Positions 44,644-57,013 of a stretch of 64,000 nucleotides of DNA are shown one piece after another. A program made the translations under genes and the position numbers. This DNA is from Dama dama (lineage: Eukaryota > Chordata > Mammalia > Artiodactyla > Cervidae), in contig NC_083697.1 in the NCBI RefSeq assembly GCF_033118175.1, positions 22,108,001 through 22,172,000 of the forward strand, given 5' to 3'. The notes below the pieces were generated by a model that ran no database searches, had not been told where the DNA came from, and saw only the letters and a list, made by a program, of their open reading frames with translations. Numbering within the stretch: position 1 is the first letter of the stretch; each line of letters opens with the position of its first letter.

Positions 44644-45383
44644 CTAGACCATCATCTCTTCAGGGAATGTTTCTCATTCCACTCTTGAATACACCTTGAA
44701 GAACGCATTGTACAGGGCAGGTGCTGGGGAAAAGTCTTGACTAGTGAGTTAAGGTGATGATTGATGTCTATTTTATTGCCAGCACTGCTACCTGAACCTT
44801 GGCATACTTGGCCTTCCCTTGAGTTTTGAATACTATGCCATAGTCACATATTAGGGTTTCCCCTTCCTGATTTTCTTCTCTGACCCTAATTTCTTGCTTT
44901 CTTTTTTTTTAATCCCAGAGTGTATGCATTTCTCCCAGGATCCTTGGGTGCCCATTTTATAAACCTCTCCCAAAATGTCAACAGCCAAAAAGTCTTGAAC
45001 TAGGTGTCTAAGAATATGAAGGTTTTCCTTTTCATTTCCCTTGTTAACCAAGGCTTACACCCTCTTGATGAGAGAGAAAGTTTAGGAAGCACAAGGTCTT
45101 GCATTTGCCAGACTCATTAACTACAGATGACTTGAAATAGCTTCTGCAGGAAAAACTATGTTGTGAAGCTTCTATTCTATTTTTTTGACAAATTATTTTC
45201 GGTTGTCCTTAAAAATTCCCTAGACATAGCCTCAAATAAAACTCAGTTTACAGAATTAAGTTATAACTTATCTCTCAAAGATTAAGCTGCACTCACTGTG
45301 TTTTGAAGAATTGTAAGGAAGGTCAGGAGTGTTGTTTTGTTAGGGTGCTGTCTGCACTACCTTTGAATATGGTTTAAGAAGGC
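44644..45383. other. Intron, nothing recognised
   Basis: AT-rich unique sequence without supported features. Confidence 0.4.
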
Positions 45384-45396
45384 CTTTATTAAACTT

Positions 45397-45615
45397 CGCC
45401 TTCCCTTGAGTAAGCTTCCCAGGTGGCTCAGATGGTAAACTGTCTGCCCACAATGTGGGAGACCCGTGTTCGATCCCTGGGTCGGGAAGATCCCCTGGAG
45501 AAGGAAATAGTAACCCACTCCAGTATTCTTGCCTGGAAAATTCCATGGACGGAGGAGCCTGATAGGGCTACAGTCCATAGGGTCGCAAAGAGTCAGACAC
45601 GACTGAGCGACTTCA
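45397..45615 (+). mobile_element. Bov-tA/BOV-A2 SINE with extra 5' bases
   Basis: Exact 13-bp TSD CTTTATTAAACTT at 45384-45396 and 45616-45628. About 16 extra bases (CGCCTTCCCTTGAGTA) sit between the left TSD and the usual head start. Confidence 0.9.
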
Positions 45616-45628
45616 CTTTATTAAACTT

Positions 45629-46239
45629 ATCCTATAATCTGCATTCATTACTTTATTACTTATTAATGTAATAGGACCCTTATTTTGAAGTGGTGTTTTT
45701 ATAAACTAAAGAGTTCAACTGAGGCAAATTTATCAAGTTTATTGCTGCTTAATGATTCATTAATTTATGAATCATTGTTTTAGACATGGGATAAATACTA
45801 TAAACCATTTTACTTTTCTAGCAAATAGTTTCACATATAATGCATTAGAAAAACTATGGAAAAATGCAGAGTAATAAGTATGCCTTGGAGAATCACCCTG
45901 AGCCTCATCTTTATATGTCAATTAAAAAATATCCTGGGTAGGGGAGGTGGGAGGGAGAATTAAAAAAAAAAAAAAATATCCTGAGTAGTATTACCTGGTA
46001 AATGAGAGTATATTGCATGAGGTAGAGGAAAATACCTGTTTTTAGCTCAACAATACTTTTAAGTTCTGATTTGACACTGAAAAGCCCTTGTGATTTTACA
46101 GCATTGAAAATAAGAGGCGTTTTGTTCTTTTATGAGATGTCTGGCCTTTACCTGTTGTTTTCACAAATAGCTGACTTCATTTATTAGGTCTGCTGGAAAG
46201 GGGGCAAAATCGCCTAGGGATTGGTAAGGTGAAATAAAA
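45629..46239. other. Intron, nothing recognised
   Basis: AT-rich; an A16 run at 45962 separates two near-copies of AAAATATCCTG(A/G)GTAG. Confidence 0.4.
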
Positions 46240-46500
46240 TTCATTGACTGAGAAGGGCAGCCGGGCTCTGCTCTGCCTTCTCTTTCTCAGCAGCCTGCCA
46301 GGTCTGTGCTAGCCGTGGTGGATGCTAGTTGCTTCAGTTGTAATTGTCTGACCAATGATGGTTATCTTCTGATGTCGGCTGACACGGTGTTCACCAATAG
46401 GAAAGCAGGAGGCCTGTGCTGACTGCTGAAACATTCTGTATGTGAGGTGACGTCATCACAGGGTTTGCCTAGAACCTCACGAAACCCTCCCCCGCTCCCC
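46240..46500. promoter_or_regulatory. Candidate intronic regulatory element with two CCAAT boxes and a CRE
   Basis: This block has no recognisable repeat. It carries CCAAT at 46352-46356 and 46394-46398 and the full palindromic CRE TGACGTCA at 46448-46455. Two CCAAT boxes about 40 bp apart with a nearby CRE are typical of NF-Y/CREB-controlled promoters or enhancers. It lies about 4.2 kb downstream of the first coding exon. Function is inferred. Confidence 0.4.
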
Positions 46501-47250
46501 TCTGGCATCCTTCACTTCCAGCCTTTCACTGCTTTGTGTGTTTTTCTGACTTTCTTTCCACCCGTGGTAATGCTTATAAAGATTTTATTGTTTTTATATT
46601 TTGTAGGCTTATAAGATACTGCAGGGATTTTTAGAAGTAAATACTGTCTGGCTAAGGAAACTATCCACAGATTGGTTTTTACTAAGGAAAAAATTAAACA
46701 CTGTTAAAAAGAAATTGCACATCCTTGTTTTTTCTTAGATATGAGATTTGGAAGGTAACATACAATTTCAATGTGAAAATACATAAAAGTATTATAAGCC
46801 TGTGTTAGATTTTTACTCAAAATATAGCATCTAATGCCTGTTACACTTCAGGCTGTTTTTCCTGTAGTGACAATTGCTTTGCATTGATCTCTAAAATCCT
46901 CCTTGTGACTTGCATGTTTTTGTAAGAAAAGTGGCTGAAAAACAGTACCGTCATAAGACAGAAAAGGCCACAATGTCTCATTTAATCAATACAGATTTGG
47001 TCAGCTGTCTAGGAAACAACTGTGTCCACACTGTATCCACTGTGTTTTTGCCATTTAGTTTGGAGAATCACAGTTCATATTAGCCTTAAAATTGAAAATC
47101 CTAAGTGTGAGGAACTTAACATTCATTCAATAAGCTTTAGAAAGCACTTGAGATGTTGGCCTCTTGTGCACTAGGTTAAGAATGAGAACACTGAAAAAAT
47201 GTATACAAAGGAAAATGTGATCTCTGTTGTGATCCTAGCAAATAATATTG
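46501..47250. other. Intron, unique sequence
   Basis: No recognised repeat or gene. It continues the repeat-poor block that includes the CCAAT/CRE cluster. Confidence 0.4.
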
Positions 47251-47255
47251 TGTAA

Positions 47256-47632
47256 GAAAAATTGATGCTTTTGAACTGTGGTCTTGGAGAAGACTCTTGA
47301 GAGTCCCTTGGACTGCAAGGAGATCCAGCCAGTCCATTCTAAAGGAGATCAGTCCTGGGTGTTCATTGGAAGGACTGATGCTGAAGCTGAAACTCCAGTA
47401 CTTTGGCCACCTCATGCTAAGAGTTGACTCGTGAAAAGACCCTGATGCTGGGAGGGATTGGGGGCAGGAGGAGAAGGGAATGACAGAGGATGAGATGGCT
47501 GGATGGCATCACCAACTCAATGGACATGGGTTTGAGTAAACTGCAGGAGTTGGTGATGGCCAGGGAGGCCTGGCGTGCTGTGATTCATGGGGTCACAAAG
47601 AGTCAGACACGACTGAGTAACTGAACTGAAGA
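47256..47632 (+). mobile_element. BovB LINE 3' end
   Basis: Starts near AAAATTGATGCTTTTGAACT and ends in CTGAACTGAA at 47632. No clean TSD. Confidence 0.88.
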
Positions 47633-48434
47633 ACTTTTATTCATGCAGTCTGGTTTCTCTAGAAACCAGAAATATTCTCCAGAAATAATGTAAATTATTT
47701 TATGATTATCTGTATATTCGCATTAGTAATAAATATGCATATGGTGATAAAATGTTTACATCGGCCTTTTGTTAAATTGGAAGTTAAATTTTGTGGTCTA
47801 GACACGACTCCTTGGTGCTTTTAATGTTAGATGATAGTAAATTCTAAGTGTCAGGATCACACTGGAATTTAATTACAAAGTCAATCCTCTCTAGATCCAA
47901 GAGTTGCTTTGCCTGTTTATCTTTAAGGAGAATATTTTGTGGGAAAGTTTGAGAGGGGAAGGAGACTTAGAAATACTTTGGAGAGCATAAATAACCATCT
48001 GACTTGTCTTAAGCCAACAAAGTAAAGTAGAGTACAGCATATCAAGAATTCATATTAATTCAATGATCTGGATATTTCATGTCCAACACTTTCTGAGATG
48101 AGTTATCCAAAAATTGTTGCTACAATTCACTTAATTTTTCATGTCTGAATACAGGTGAGCTGAGCTGGCTTTTATTAATAAGAAGCAGACAACAGTCCAC
48201 AAATTTGCCTTAGCTTTCTGTTTTTATTCTTAGCTTCAAATCCATCTGCTCCACTTATTTACATTTATCTTTGTTAGAAGAGCACAGACACTTATCTGGA
48301 AAAGTTTACCTTAGGAAAGCTACCCATATCACAGATATTCCTGTTGATAGTCTAAGGAAACCTGAATGAAACTATAACATGGCTTTATTGAAAGGTGAAG
48401 GCTCATAACTTTATTTCTTTATTTGTATTCTGAT
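47633..48434. other. Intron, nothing recognised
   Basis: AT-rich unique sequence. Confidence 0.4.
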
Positions 48435-48445
48435 TGTGAGTATAT

Positions 48446-48654
48446 GGCTTCCTTGGTGGCTCAGAAGGTAAAGTGTCTACCTGCAATGCAGGAGACCTGG
48501 GTTCAATCCCTGGGTTGGGAAGATCCCCTGGAGAAGGAAATGGCAACCCACTCCAGTACTCTTGCCTGGAAAATTCCATGGACAGAGGAGCCTGGTAGGC
48601 TGCAGTCCATTGGATCACAAAGAATCTCACACAACTGAGCAACTTTACTTCTTC
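48446..48654 (+). mobile_element. Bov-tA/BOV-A2 SINE
   Basis: Exact 11-bp TSD TGTGAGTATAT at 48435-48445 and 48655-48665. Confidence 0.92.
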
Positions 48655-48714
48655 TGTGAGTATATCCAGGCAGATATGAACATGTAAAGTTCAGAATTTT
48701 AAAGTAACAGCATC

Positions 48715-48961
48715 CGGACTCCCATGGTGGTCCAGAGGTTAAGAGTCTGCCTGCCAATGCAGGGGACACGGGTTAGATCCCTGATCCAGGAAAATTCCAC
48801 ATATCATGGGGCAGTTGAGCCTGTGTGCCACAGCTACTGAGCCTGCGTTCCATAGTGAGAGGTTTGTGAGCTGCAGCTGGAGAGTGGCCACCACTCTCCA
48901 CAACTGGAGAAAGCCCACGCTCAGCCATGAAGACCCAGCACAGCCAAAAAAAAAAAAAAAC
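48715..48961 (+). mobile_element. CHR-2-type SINE
   Basis: Head GGACTCCCATGGTGGTCCAG, long body and an A15 tail ending at 48960; CAGCATCC recurs at 48709 and 48961 as a short TSD. Confidence 0.87.
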
Positions 48962-48969
48962 AGCATCCT

Positions 48970-50060
48970 TAACTGTATTTAACTTACAATAATTTTATAA
49001 GATAAATCCTTTTTTGAAAGAAGACTGCCCTAGAGTAAAGAATGGATTTGTAATTTTAAGTTCATTGAGCAAAAAGCATCCCGAATCACAGATCCTTGTA
49101 AGTCATCTCAGCTTACATCTAAGCTTTGTAAGTCATCAAGCTTACAATTTTATCATGATTTCTTTCTGTACTGAGTACTCATGATTTTAAGTTTCAAGGT
49201 TATTTATCTTAGTATATTAGAATGACAGGTATTTTTGGGAACCCTTTTGTTGAGTCAGTCACCCACTGTGAACTTTCTAAAATTTAACTTTAAACCTGCG
49301 TGCCCAAAATAATGTACAAATGAAAGGTTCATTTTCTTAAAGATAATTTTCAGATGTTTTTGCTCAACCCTTAATTTTTCTTTTTTAAACAATCATTTAA
49401 ATTCTGAGACTGATTTTTTTTTTCCTGGGATTTTATTTAAAATTTATTGTAATGGGGTCTGCACAAAAGGAAGGGGTGAAGAGTGGGGAACATTCAGGGG
49501 ACACAGGAATGTGGCCAGTGTCATAGGTTCTTAGTGGAGGAGAGGGGTGAAAAGAAAAGGCCAGCCTGGAGCTGGTGTGGGAGAGGGAGGGGGGAGGCAC
49601 TGCGGCTGCATCCTCCCACCCCAGGAAGCACCTCTGGTCCCTGGAGCCCCTCCTTTGCCCCGGGCCCCCAGGAGTCCATCTCTTGTCCTGCCTTTGGCCC
49701 CAGAGGCTCCTTTTGCTCCCCTTGATTTGTTTTCCCTTGGCAGGTTTTTAAGCAGGATAATGTTCAGGGCTTGACCCCAAACAATCTTGCCTGATGAAAG
49801 TACAGCCTTTGTGAGGCTGAATTTTTGAATTGACTATTAACGCTTAATGGGCAGCATGCAAGATCGTTCTTTGAAGACTGGCAAGATTAACAAAATGCAT
49901 GTTTATGCATAAATGTCCATACATTTACTTAGAAAAGTATATGTTTATATATGTACCCACAAACCTGTAAATACACATAACTATGTTAAAGTGACTTTTT
50001 AAAAAAATGAAAACTGGTACCCCACTTTTCGTGTATTTCCTGCTAATAGAAGAGCATCTT
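48970..50060. other. Intron, with a GC-rich segment at 49540-49740
   Basis: The GC-rich part contains a glycine-periodic reading on the minus strand (see findings). The rest is AT-rich and unassigned. Confidence 0.4.
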
Positions 50061-50065
50061 CCTTT

Positions 50066-50185
50066 GAAGTCCCTGGAGGCCCAGTGGTTAGGACTTGACG
50101 CTTTCACTGCCCTGTGCCTAGGTTCAGTCCCCGGCTGGGAAACTTAGATCCCACAAGCTACCTGGTGCAACAAACACAGCAATAG
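50066..50185 (+). mobile_element. CHR-type SINE
   Basis: Head GAAGTCCCTGGAGGCCCAGT, B-box-like GGTTCAGTCCC and a degenerate tail. Confidence 0.75.
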
Positions 50186-50189
50186 AAGC

Positions 50190-51630
50190 ATCTTTCTGAA
50201 CCCAATGTGCTTTTCTAAAATTCGCTGCAAAATAGGTCCTAATTTGAATATTTTGTCAATTTTTTAAGCTAAATAATACTATTTTAGTAAATTTCTTAAA
50301 ACTGCAAAATTTGAACATTTAGTACTTGGATTTAACCCCAGTCAATAATTTTTAAAAATCTCCAATATATATATGGTAGTAGTAGGAGAAACCCTCAAGT
50401 CCCAGTTGCCTGGCTCCTTCTATTTATAATAGAAGTACGGTTTAAAAGTTTTTAAGATACTCAGCTCACTCCAGTTGGGGTAATTGACGTTTTCAGGTGA
50501 AGTGGGTTCAGTTGAATTGAATGCTTTGAAGTTGAGAATTTCATGATCTTGTTTTAGGAGCCTCAGTGAGGTGGTGGGGTGGGCGGTGGCGGTGGCTGAT
50601 GGAGGAAAGCCGGATGAAAAGGTTTACCCCTGAAATTTTCTTTTTTTTTTTTAATGTGTGAGATTTCTCTTGAAGTCTATGGATGCCTTAAGCATTTAAA
50701 AGCACTGGTATAGCAGTGGTTATCATTACAATAAGAGGGTAGGAAGCACTATAAAAAGTTACTCTAAATATCAAGGTCTGTAGTTTCCTTTCAATTTTAT
50801 GACTTTTTGACATAGATTTAAAGATCTTAGAAAGGAGGGTAAGTTTTCTTCATTCTGAAGTAATGATACTAATAGTTGAGTACATGGTCATTTACTAATT
50901 GCAGGCATTCTTTTAAAATGTTTTATATATGTTAATGACTAAATCCTCCCAACCACCCTTTGATGTATTGTCTTTTTGATTTTAAACAACAGGAAATGAG
51001 GCCCAATGAAGTTCCACAGGTTGGAATTTGTAGGTAGGGACGAAAAAAAAAAGAGAAATAGGCTCCAGCCTTGACCAAAGCTTAGTCACCCAGGCCTTAA
51101 TCGTCCCCCTGTTTGTGTTAGAATAAATATTCAATCAATAAAAAAATGTGCTTGGAAACTTGGCAGCACTGTCAACATGGGAGAAATCTGCGGTTTTTAG
51201 TTTAGGATCTTACAGTGTCTGTTTCCTGTTGTTCAATAAGTGGATCCTGAACACTTAAGGCAAGAATAACTACAAAAAGCACTATTAATGTTATAATTGC
51301 CCAATGTAGATATAGATACTGTAATCATGCAGAATTATTACTTTCAGGATATTACTTAATCAAAATCTATCAGTCCTTTTAAAATTGTGGAAAGCCATGT
51401 CACCTTTAATAATGCTTCTGTCATAAAATATTTCAGTTTCATCTCAAACCATGACACACAGACTTAGAACATTTCTTAGAAAGCATACTTCCTGTCTGCT
51501 TTTCTATGCTCTAAGCTTTGTCCACTCAGCGTGGTTCTAGACGCCAAGCTTGTGTTTCTGCCTGTTATACTGCCTGTCAGCAGGGGGAAAGAGTATATTT
51601 ATATATGTTTATGTCTGTATTTATATATAT
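50190..51630. other. Intron, with a MIR/L2-type relic near 50900-51010
   Basis: ATTGCAGGCATTCTTTTAAA and the following 100 bases look like an ancient repeat. A G-rich GGTGGTGGGGTGGGCGGTGG lies at 50571-50590. No gene. Confidence 0.4.
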
Positions 51631-51631
51631 G

Positions 51632-51843
51632 GGCTTCCCAGGTGGCACTAGTGGTAAAGAACCCACCTGCCCATGCAGGAGCCATAAGAGATATGGATTG
51701 GATCCCTGGGTCAGGAGGATCCCTGGAGGAGGGCAATCCACTCCAGCATTCTTGCCTGGAAAATCCTATGGACAGGGGAGCCTGGCGGGCTACAGTCCAT
51801 AGGGTCGCAAAGAGTCTGACACACTGAAGCGACTTAGCATGCA
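51632..51843 (+). mobile_element. BOV-A2/Bov-tA SINE with a (GCAT)n tail
   Basis: Head GGGCTTCCCAGGTGGCACTA; the tail includes GCATGCATGCATGCAC at 51837-51852. Confidence 0.88.
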
Positions 51844-51852
51844 TGCATGCAC

Positions 51853-53894
51853 AGACTCACACACACCCATACATATGACTTGGAGATGTCCCTGTTCTTA
51901 AAGGTCAGTTCCTACAGTGTGAAGAAATAAAGAGAGCCTGTTGGGTTTCTTTAAAAATTTGTTTTAAATCCTTTTCCTGACTTTAAAAATATTTATTATA
52001 GAAAAAAGAAAGGAAAACGTTAAAAAGCATAAAGATTCCGGAAAGAAAACACCTTTAATTCTTATCCAGAGGTAACCACTGTTATTTGTCACATTTCTTT
52101 CAGCCTTGTTTTTAAGATTTTTACATACTTTAGATCTTTCAGTGCATGTCAGCTATGGACTGAGTTGCCTGTTATATGCCAGGGACTGCGCTGGATAGTT
52201 TTCATTCACCTACTGCCTCATTACAACTTTATATGTTGCTTCGTTTCCTCTTTACATTGTAAATGTTTTTCATGTCACTGAAACGTCTCCTCTCCATAGG
52301 TATAATTTTCAGTGGCTATTTAGCATTGTATTGTTTGAACTTTAATTTAGGTAACCATTCCCTTACATGTTAGGTTGAGCATGTTAAAATTTCTAATATT
52401 TCGCTGTAGAAATAGACCTCTTGACATTAGAGGAGGTCATCAAGAATATATGGCCCCCAGCTGACCAGAAAGCCAGCCCTGGGCAATCAAGGCTCCTCAC
52501 GCCTCACCTGCGCTTGGAATGTGTTTTGCCCGCCGTTCCTACAGCCGGAGCCGTTTCAGGGATGCAGTCTTGAGAGGGTGATGTGTTGCTGAGATCATCT
52601 GGATGATATGCACAGTGAGCCTCATTAAGGACAGTATATGGACTCTTAGCTCTTGTGGGCAGCCGCCCTAGACTAGCCTGATAGGTAAGTCCCTTGCTTA
52701 CTACCTGCCACCTACCCATCTCAAGCGGCTGCCTTCTTTTTTGGTTTCTTCCTGCCTTCCAGTGTAAGGGGCCCAATTTAAAATTTTACTTTGGAACTCC
52801 TGGGGATACAAACTAACAGCTCTCCTTCTAGGCCAGGAGTTGACATTGCAGTGGGCAGCTTGAGCTCTCTTTGTGATGAGAGCACAGGTAAAATGTGCCA
52901 TGCTATTAGAGATGTTTTATAATTAACCTGTTATTACTAATACTTAACTCATACGTGGCCTGACCACTGGGACCTTATCCACTGTAAAGTGATTCCTCTT
53001 TAAGACCTAGTGTTGTAGCTACTTGGAATTTGTGCTTTTAACACTAGCAGTTTTGACTTGGAGAATGCTCCAGCAATCCATGAAATGAAACAGTTTGTTT
53101 TTTTTGCTTGTTTGTTTTTTGGCTTAAGTTCTCAGAGTAGTTATGTTTGCTTTCTTTTATTGTCTGATAGGTAGGAAATCTTGTAGGTAAAAACTCATGT
53201 CCTTGTGAAAAATGGTCCCACAAAGGACTGCAACACTTGGTACTGACTCTAAAAGTAAGAGAAGATTAAGAGATCAAGGAACATTGTGATCCTAATCAGA
53301 AAAAAAAAATAGGTGGTTTAATTAAAATTTCTATATTAAAGGATTCTTCAAATGTTTTTGCTGACATCCACCTAAAAGATGTTTGAAAAATTATGTACTG
53401 CCTCACACATTTAATATTTTTTCCTTTGTAAGTTGAAGTAAATTAAATTTTTAATAGAGATAGAATAAATAAGATGAGGATGGGCTAGTTTTAATAAATA
53501 TTTCATGACTTGATAAGATAGGTTTATCTTTTTATTGAGTAATGGACAACAAATCTGAAATGCATAAGATTCTAGTCCATGGTTTCATTCATTGTTAGCT
53601 CAAAAAAATGGTCCATATTCCACATTGATACATTTAAAAGACTCAGCTGTGCTCATCCTATATTGTTTCTGGTTGTTATAAATTCAGAACAGCTTAACAT
53701 TCAAAATGTATGGTCTAATCAGCAGGGGGAAGAACTATTATCATTATGCCTCACATCATTGTTCATTTTTACTTTGCTTTTGGGGCAAGAAGGAGAGACA
53801 CAGGTGATGTCTTAAATGATCTTTTCTTGGCTATAGAGAAGGTTATAGCTGATAGCATTTGTGTGTGTGTGTGTGTTGTCATTAGGGCTAGTCT
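51853..53894. other. Intron, with weak ancient repeats
   Basis: MIR/L2-type text near 52160-52220 and L1/HAL1-type text near 52250-52400. A (GT)n run lies at about 53860-53877. No gene. Confidence 0.4.
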
Positions 53895-53907
53895 CCTAAT
53901 TGGGCAA

Positions 53908-54110
53908 GTGTTAGTCATTCAGTTGTGTCCGAACCTTTGCAATTCCATGGACTGTAACCCGCCAGCCTCCTCTGTCCGTGGGATTTCCCAGGCAAGAATA
54001 CTGGAGAGGGTTGCCATGCCCTTTGCCAGGGATCTTCCCAATCCAGGGATCAAACCCAGGTCTCCTGCATTGCAGGCGGATTCTTTACCACCGGAGCCAC
54101 CAGGAAGCCT
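53908..54110 (-). mobile_element. BOV-A2/Bov-tA SINE
   Basis: Exact 12-bp TSD CTAATTGGGCAA at 53896-53907 and 54111-54122. Confidence 0.92.
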
Positions 54111-54122
54111 CTAATTGGGCAA

Positions 54123-55235
54123 AGCACTTCCTTATTCTTTACTTGGTCATCCACTGAAAGAACCTGAGAACTTTCTCGGGAAGCTCCTTTCTACTTGGGG
54201 TGGCTCTGATTATTAGAAGACTGTTCTAATTACTGCCTGAAAGTTATGATCCTCCTAGTCCTGACTAGCGGTAGTTTATTCTCACATCTGCGTGACTGTC
54301 TTGGATGCATTTGAAAATGATTCCTATCTCCTCTCTAGGCTTTCTTTTTTAGAATATCATCAGCAGTCCTCTGGTAATCCACATGGATACTTGTAAAAAA
54401 TAAAAAATTAGAACTCCTGTACTTTTGAATAATTAAATGTTACCTACTAGGAAATTCCTCAGAAATATATTAAAACTTACTCAAAGTTGACACTTATACA
54501 TTAAAATGAGTAGGCCTATATTAGAGGTGCAGAGGGCGAGGGGGGACTTCTAATTTAGTCTTCTGCTGAAAAGCCTGCCACATGGTGCTTGGGAACATTA
54601 CAAAGCTCCTATTGTATATGACATTCTGGAAATTTTAAGGATTCTCTGTTAACCCTGAGCCACCGGGGTCGTCTTTAGTTGTAGTTGCTTTTCAGTGACT
54701 GTTCCTGCTTTCTTGTTTGCAGAAACATCTTTTGGAAACTGTATTTCATGATGGCTGATATTGTTTGTGATTATACTGCTTTGGTTGGTGCTCAACTCTT
54801 CTCCAGTTCTTTATAATTACTGGGCTCACTGCCGACAAAAGAGTAGCTAGGGGGTTAAAAAAAAAAAAAAAAAAGTTTGAGAACTGCACTCTGTGTCCCC
54901 TCAATCCTTAACCAGGTGTTTGGGCCAGGGTCACATGGAGAGTTTTTCCTCGGAATACACATGTATGGGCTTCATCTCTGAGATTCAGAATTGACGGGTC
55001 CACGGTGGGGCCCAGGTGCTGGGAAAGATCTTCCCAGCTGAAGCTTGTGTCAGCGAGGAGCGCTGCCCTGGTAACTGCTGATTTCATCTCAGTCTCTGGG
55101 TCTGTCTTCTCAGGTTGTTGATTTCACACACTGGACGCCTCTTCCTCTTCCAGCCTGCTTTGCCTACTTTGTCAGCTCCCTGGGACCAGGATATCAAGCT
55201 GCTCGACACCCTGCTATCCCTCCGTATCTCTAATG
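54123..55235. other. Intron, nothing recognised
   Basis: Unique sequence with an A18 run at about 54859. Confidence 0.4.
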
Positions 55236-55239
55236 CACA

Positions 55240-55620
55240 ACGAAGACCTTTGTGATCTGGTCCTCAATTTGCTTTCTCTCAGTGGTTTCCACTGCCAGTC
55301 ACCTCCTTCAGGCCCCCATCACTACGTTTGTTTCCTACCTCCATCTCTCCTTGCTCACTTTCCTACCCCAGCTCTCTGCCTTCTCCTGTCACTCCTATGG
55401 TAAAAAATTCTCAGTGGTTTCCCCCTGTCTGTAGGATAAATCCAGATTTTCCTGATTGATTTGAAAGGTCATTCAAAATCCAGCTCCAAGATTATCTTCC
55501 TAATGTTACCTATTGAAGTAGCCCTTCTCCCAGGCCTATTCAAATACAAATCCCTTCTCTTCCCCACCCATCAAAATCTGTTGCTACTTTTCTTGTGGTC
55601 TGCTGGCATTTGGCTCATAA
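55240..55620 (+). repeat. L2-type ancient LINE
   Basis: TTTGTGATCTGGTCCTCAAT, TCTCAGTGGTTTCCCCCTGT and GGCATTTGGCTCATAAATAG follow L2 3' text. The small open frames here are L2-derived. Confidence 0.6.
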
Positions 55621-55647
55621 ATAGATTAGTATTCTTTTTTCTGTATT

Positions 55648-55856
55648 GGGCTTCCCTGATGGCTCAGATGGTAGAGAATCTGTCTGCAATGCAGGAGATC
55701 TGGGTTCGATCTCTGTGTCAGGAAGATCCCCGAAGTAGAAAATTGCAACCCACTCCAATATTTTTGCCAGAGAATCCCATGAACAGATAAGCCTGGTGGG
55801 CTACAGTCCATGGGGTCACAAAGAGTCGGACTTGACTGAGCGACTTTCACTTTTCT
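55648..55856 (+). mobile_element. Bov-tA/BOV-A2 SINE
   Basis: Head GGGCTTCCCTGATGGCTCAG; imperfect pyrimidine-rich flanks (TCTTTTTTCTGT and TCTCTCTTCTGT) suggest a diverged TSD. Confidence 0.88.
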
Positions 55857-55951
55857 CTCTTCTGTCTTTGAAATAAGTGCCTATCACAGAATTTGGCATG
55901 TAGTTGCCCTCACTGTGTGTGGACTAGATGAAAGCAGGTATGCATGGATAT

Positions 55952-56153
55952 TGTTGTTCAGTGGCTAAGGCCTGTCTGACTCTGCAACCCCATGGACTGT
56001 AGCCCACCAGGCTCCTCTCTACGTGGCAGCTCTGGAGTAGGTTGCCATTTCCTTCTCCAGAGGATCTTCCCGAGGCAAGGACCAAACCCTGTATTGGCAG
56101 GCTGTCTTCTGCAATGCCAGCCAGAATCTTTACCACTGAGCCACCAGGAAAGT
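55952..56153 (-). mobile_element. BOV-A2/Bov-tA SINE, diverged
   Basis: Minus-strand unit from TTGTTGTTCAGTGGC to GAGCCACCAGGAAAGTC, with small internal changes. Confidence 0.85.
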
Positions 56154-56159
56154 CATGCA

Positions 56160-56718
56160 TGAATGCACACGGCTGTTACTCAATCTCAGATGTATTATTG
56201 TTCAACATCTCTTTATGTTGTCCTTAAGTGAATTATGGACTGACTAGTACCTTCTTGAAATAATAATACTCCAATCAGAAAGAAGTCAAAAGTTTGCTTA
56301 AAGTGGTAGGGAAGGTGGGATTATAGACACAAGGGAAAAAAAAAATCTAGAATAAAATAATACCAAAATAGTAAAAAGTAGTTGTATAAAATGATGGTTA
56401 TTATTTTTCTTTTTGCTCTTCCAGTTTTCCATAATTTTTTTAATATTACATCCTGGATATGTAGGGTGGTGAGATTTTGCATACTGGTCATTTTTTTTTT
56501 TTCATTTTTTGTATTAACTACAATATATTCATAGTAAAAGACAGGCTTTATTTTACAATGGTGTATTATCCAATATAAGGTAAAAATTACTTAAAGAAAA
56601 ACCACTACATGTTTTAATAAACATTAAGCAGCATACTTAAACATAAAAGCATTTTGTGAGGACAGAAATGCACATTCTTACTTCACATAAATGTACTTCA
56701 TCAGATTAAGGTAGAGGT
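56160..56718. other. Intron, nothing recognised
   Basis: AT-rich with A and T runs at about 56335 and 56490. Confidence 0.4.
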
Positions 56719-56729
56719 AAGCCATACTG

Positions 56730-57002
56730 GGGAAGGAATGATGCTGAAGCTGAAACTCCAATACTTTGGCCACCTCATGCGAAGAATTGACTCATTGGAA
56801 AAGACCGTGATGCTGGGAGGGATTGAGGGCAGGAGGAGAAGGGGACGACAGAGGATGAGATGGCTGGATGGCATCACCGACTCGATGGACATGGGTTTGA
56901 GTAAACTCTGGCAGTTGGTGATGGATAGGGAGGCCCGGCGTGCTGCGATTCATGGGGTCGCAAAGAGTCGGACACGACTGAGCAACTGAACTGAACTGAC
57001 TG
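56730..57002 (+). mobile_element. BovB LINE 3' end
   Basis: Exact 11-bp TSD AAGCCATACTG (56719-56729 and 57003-57013). An open frame of 83 codons covers the C-terminal BovB text. It is one of the least diverged copies here. Confidence 0.92.
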
Positions 57003-57013
57003 AAGCCATACTG

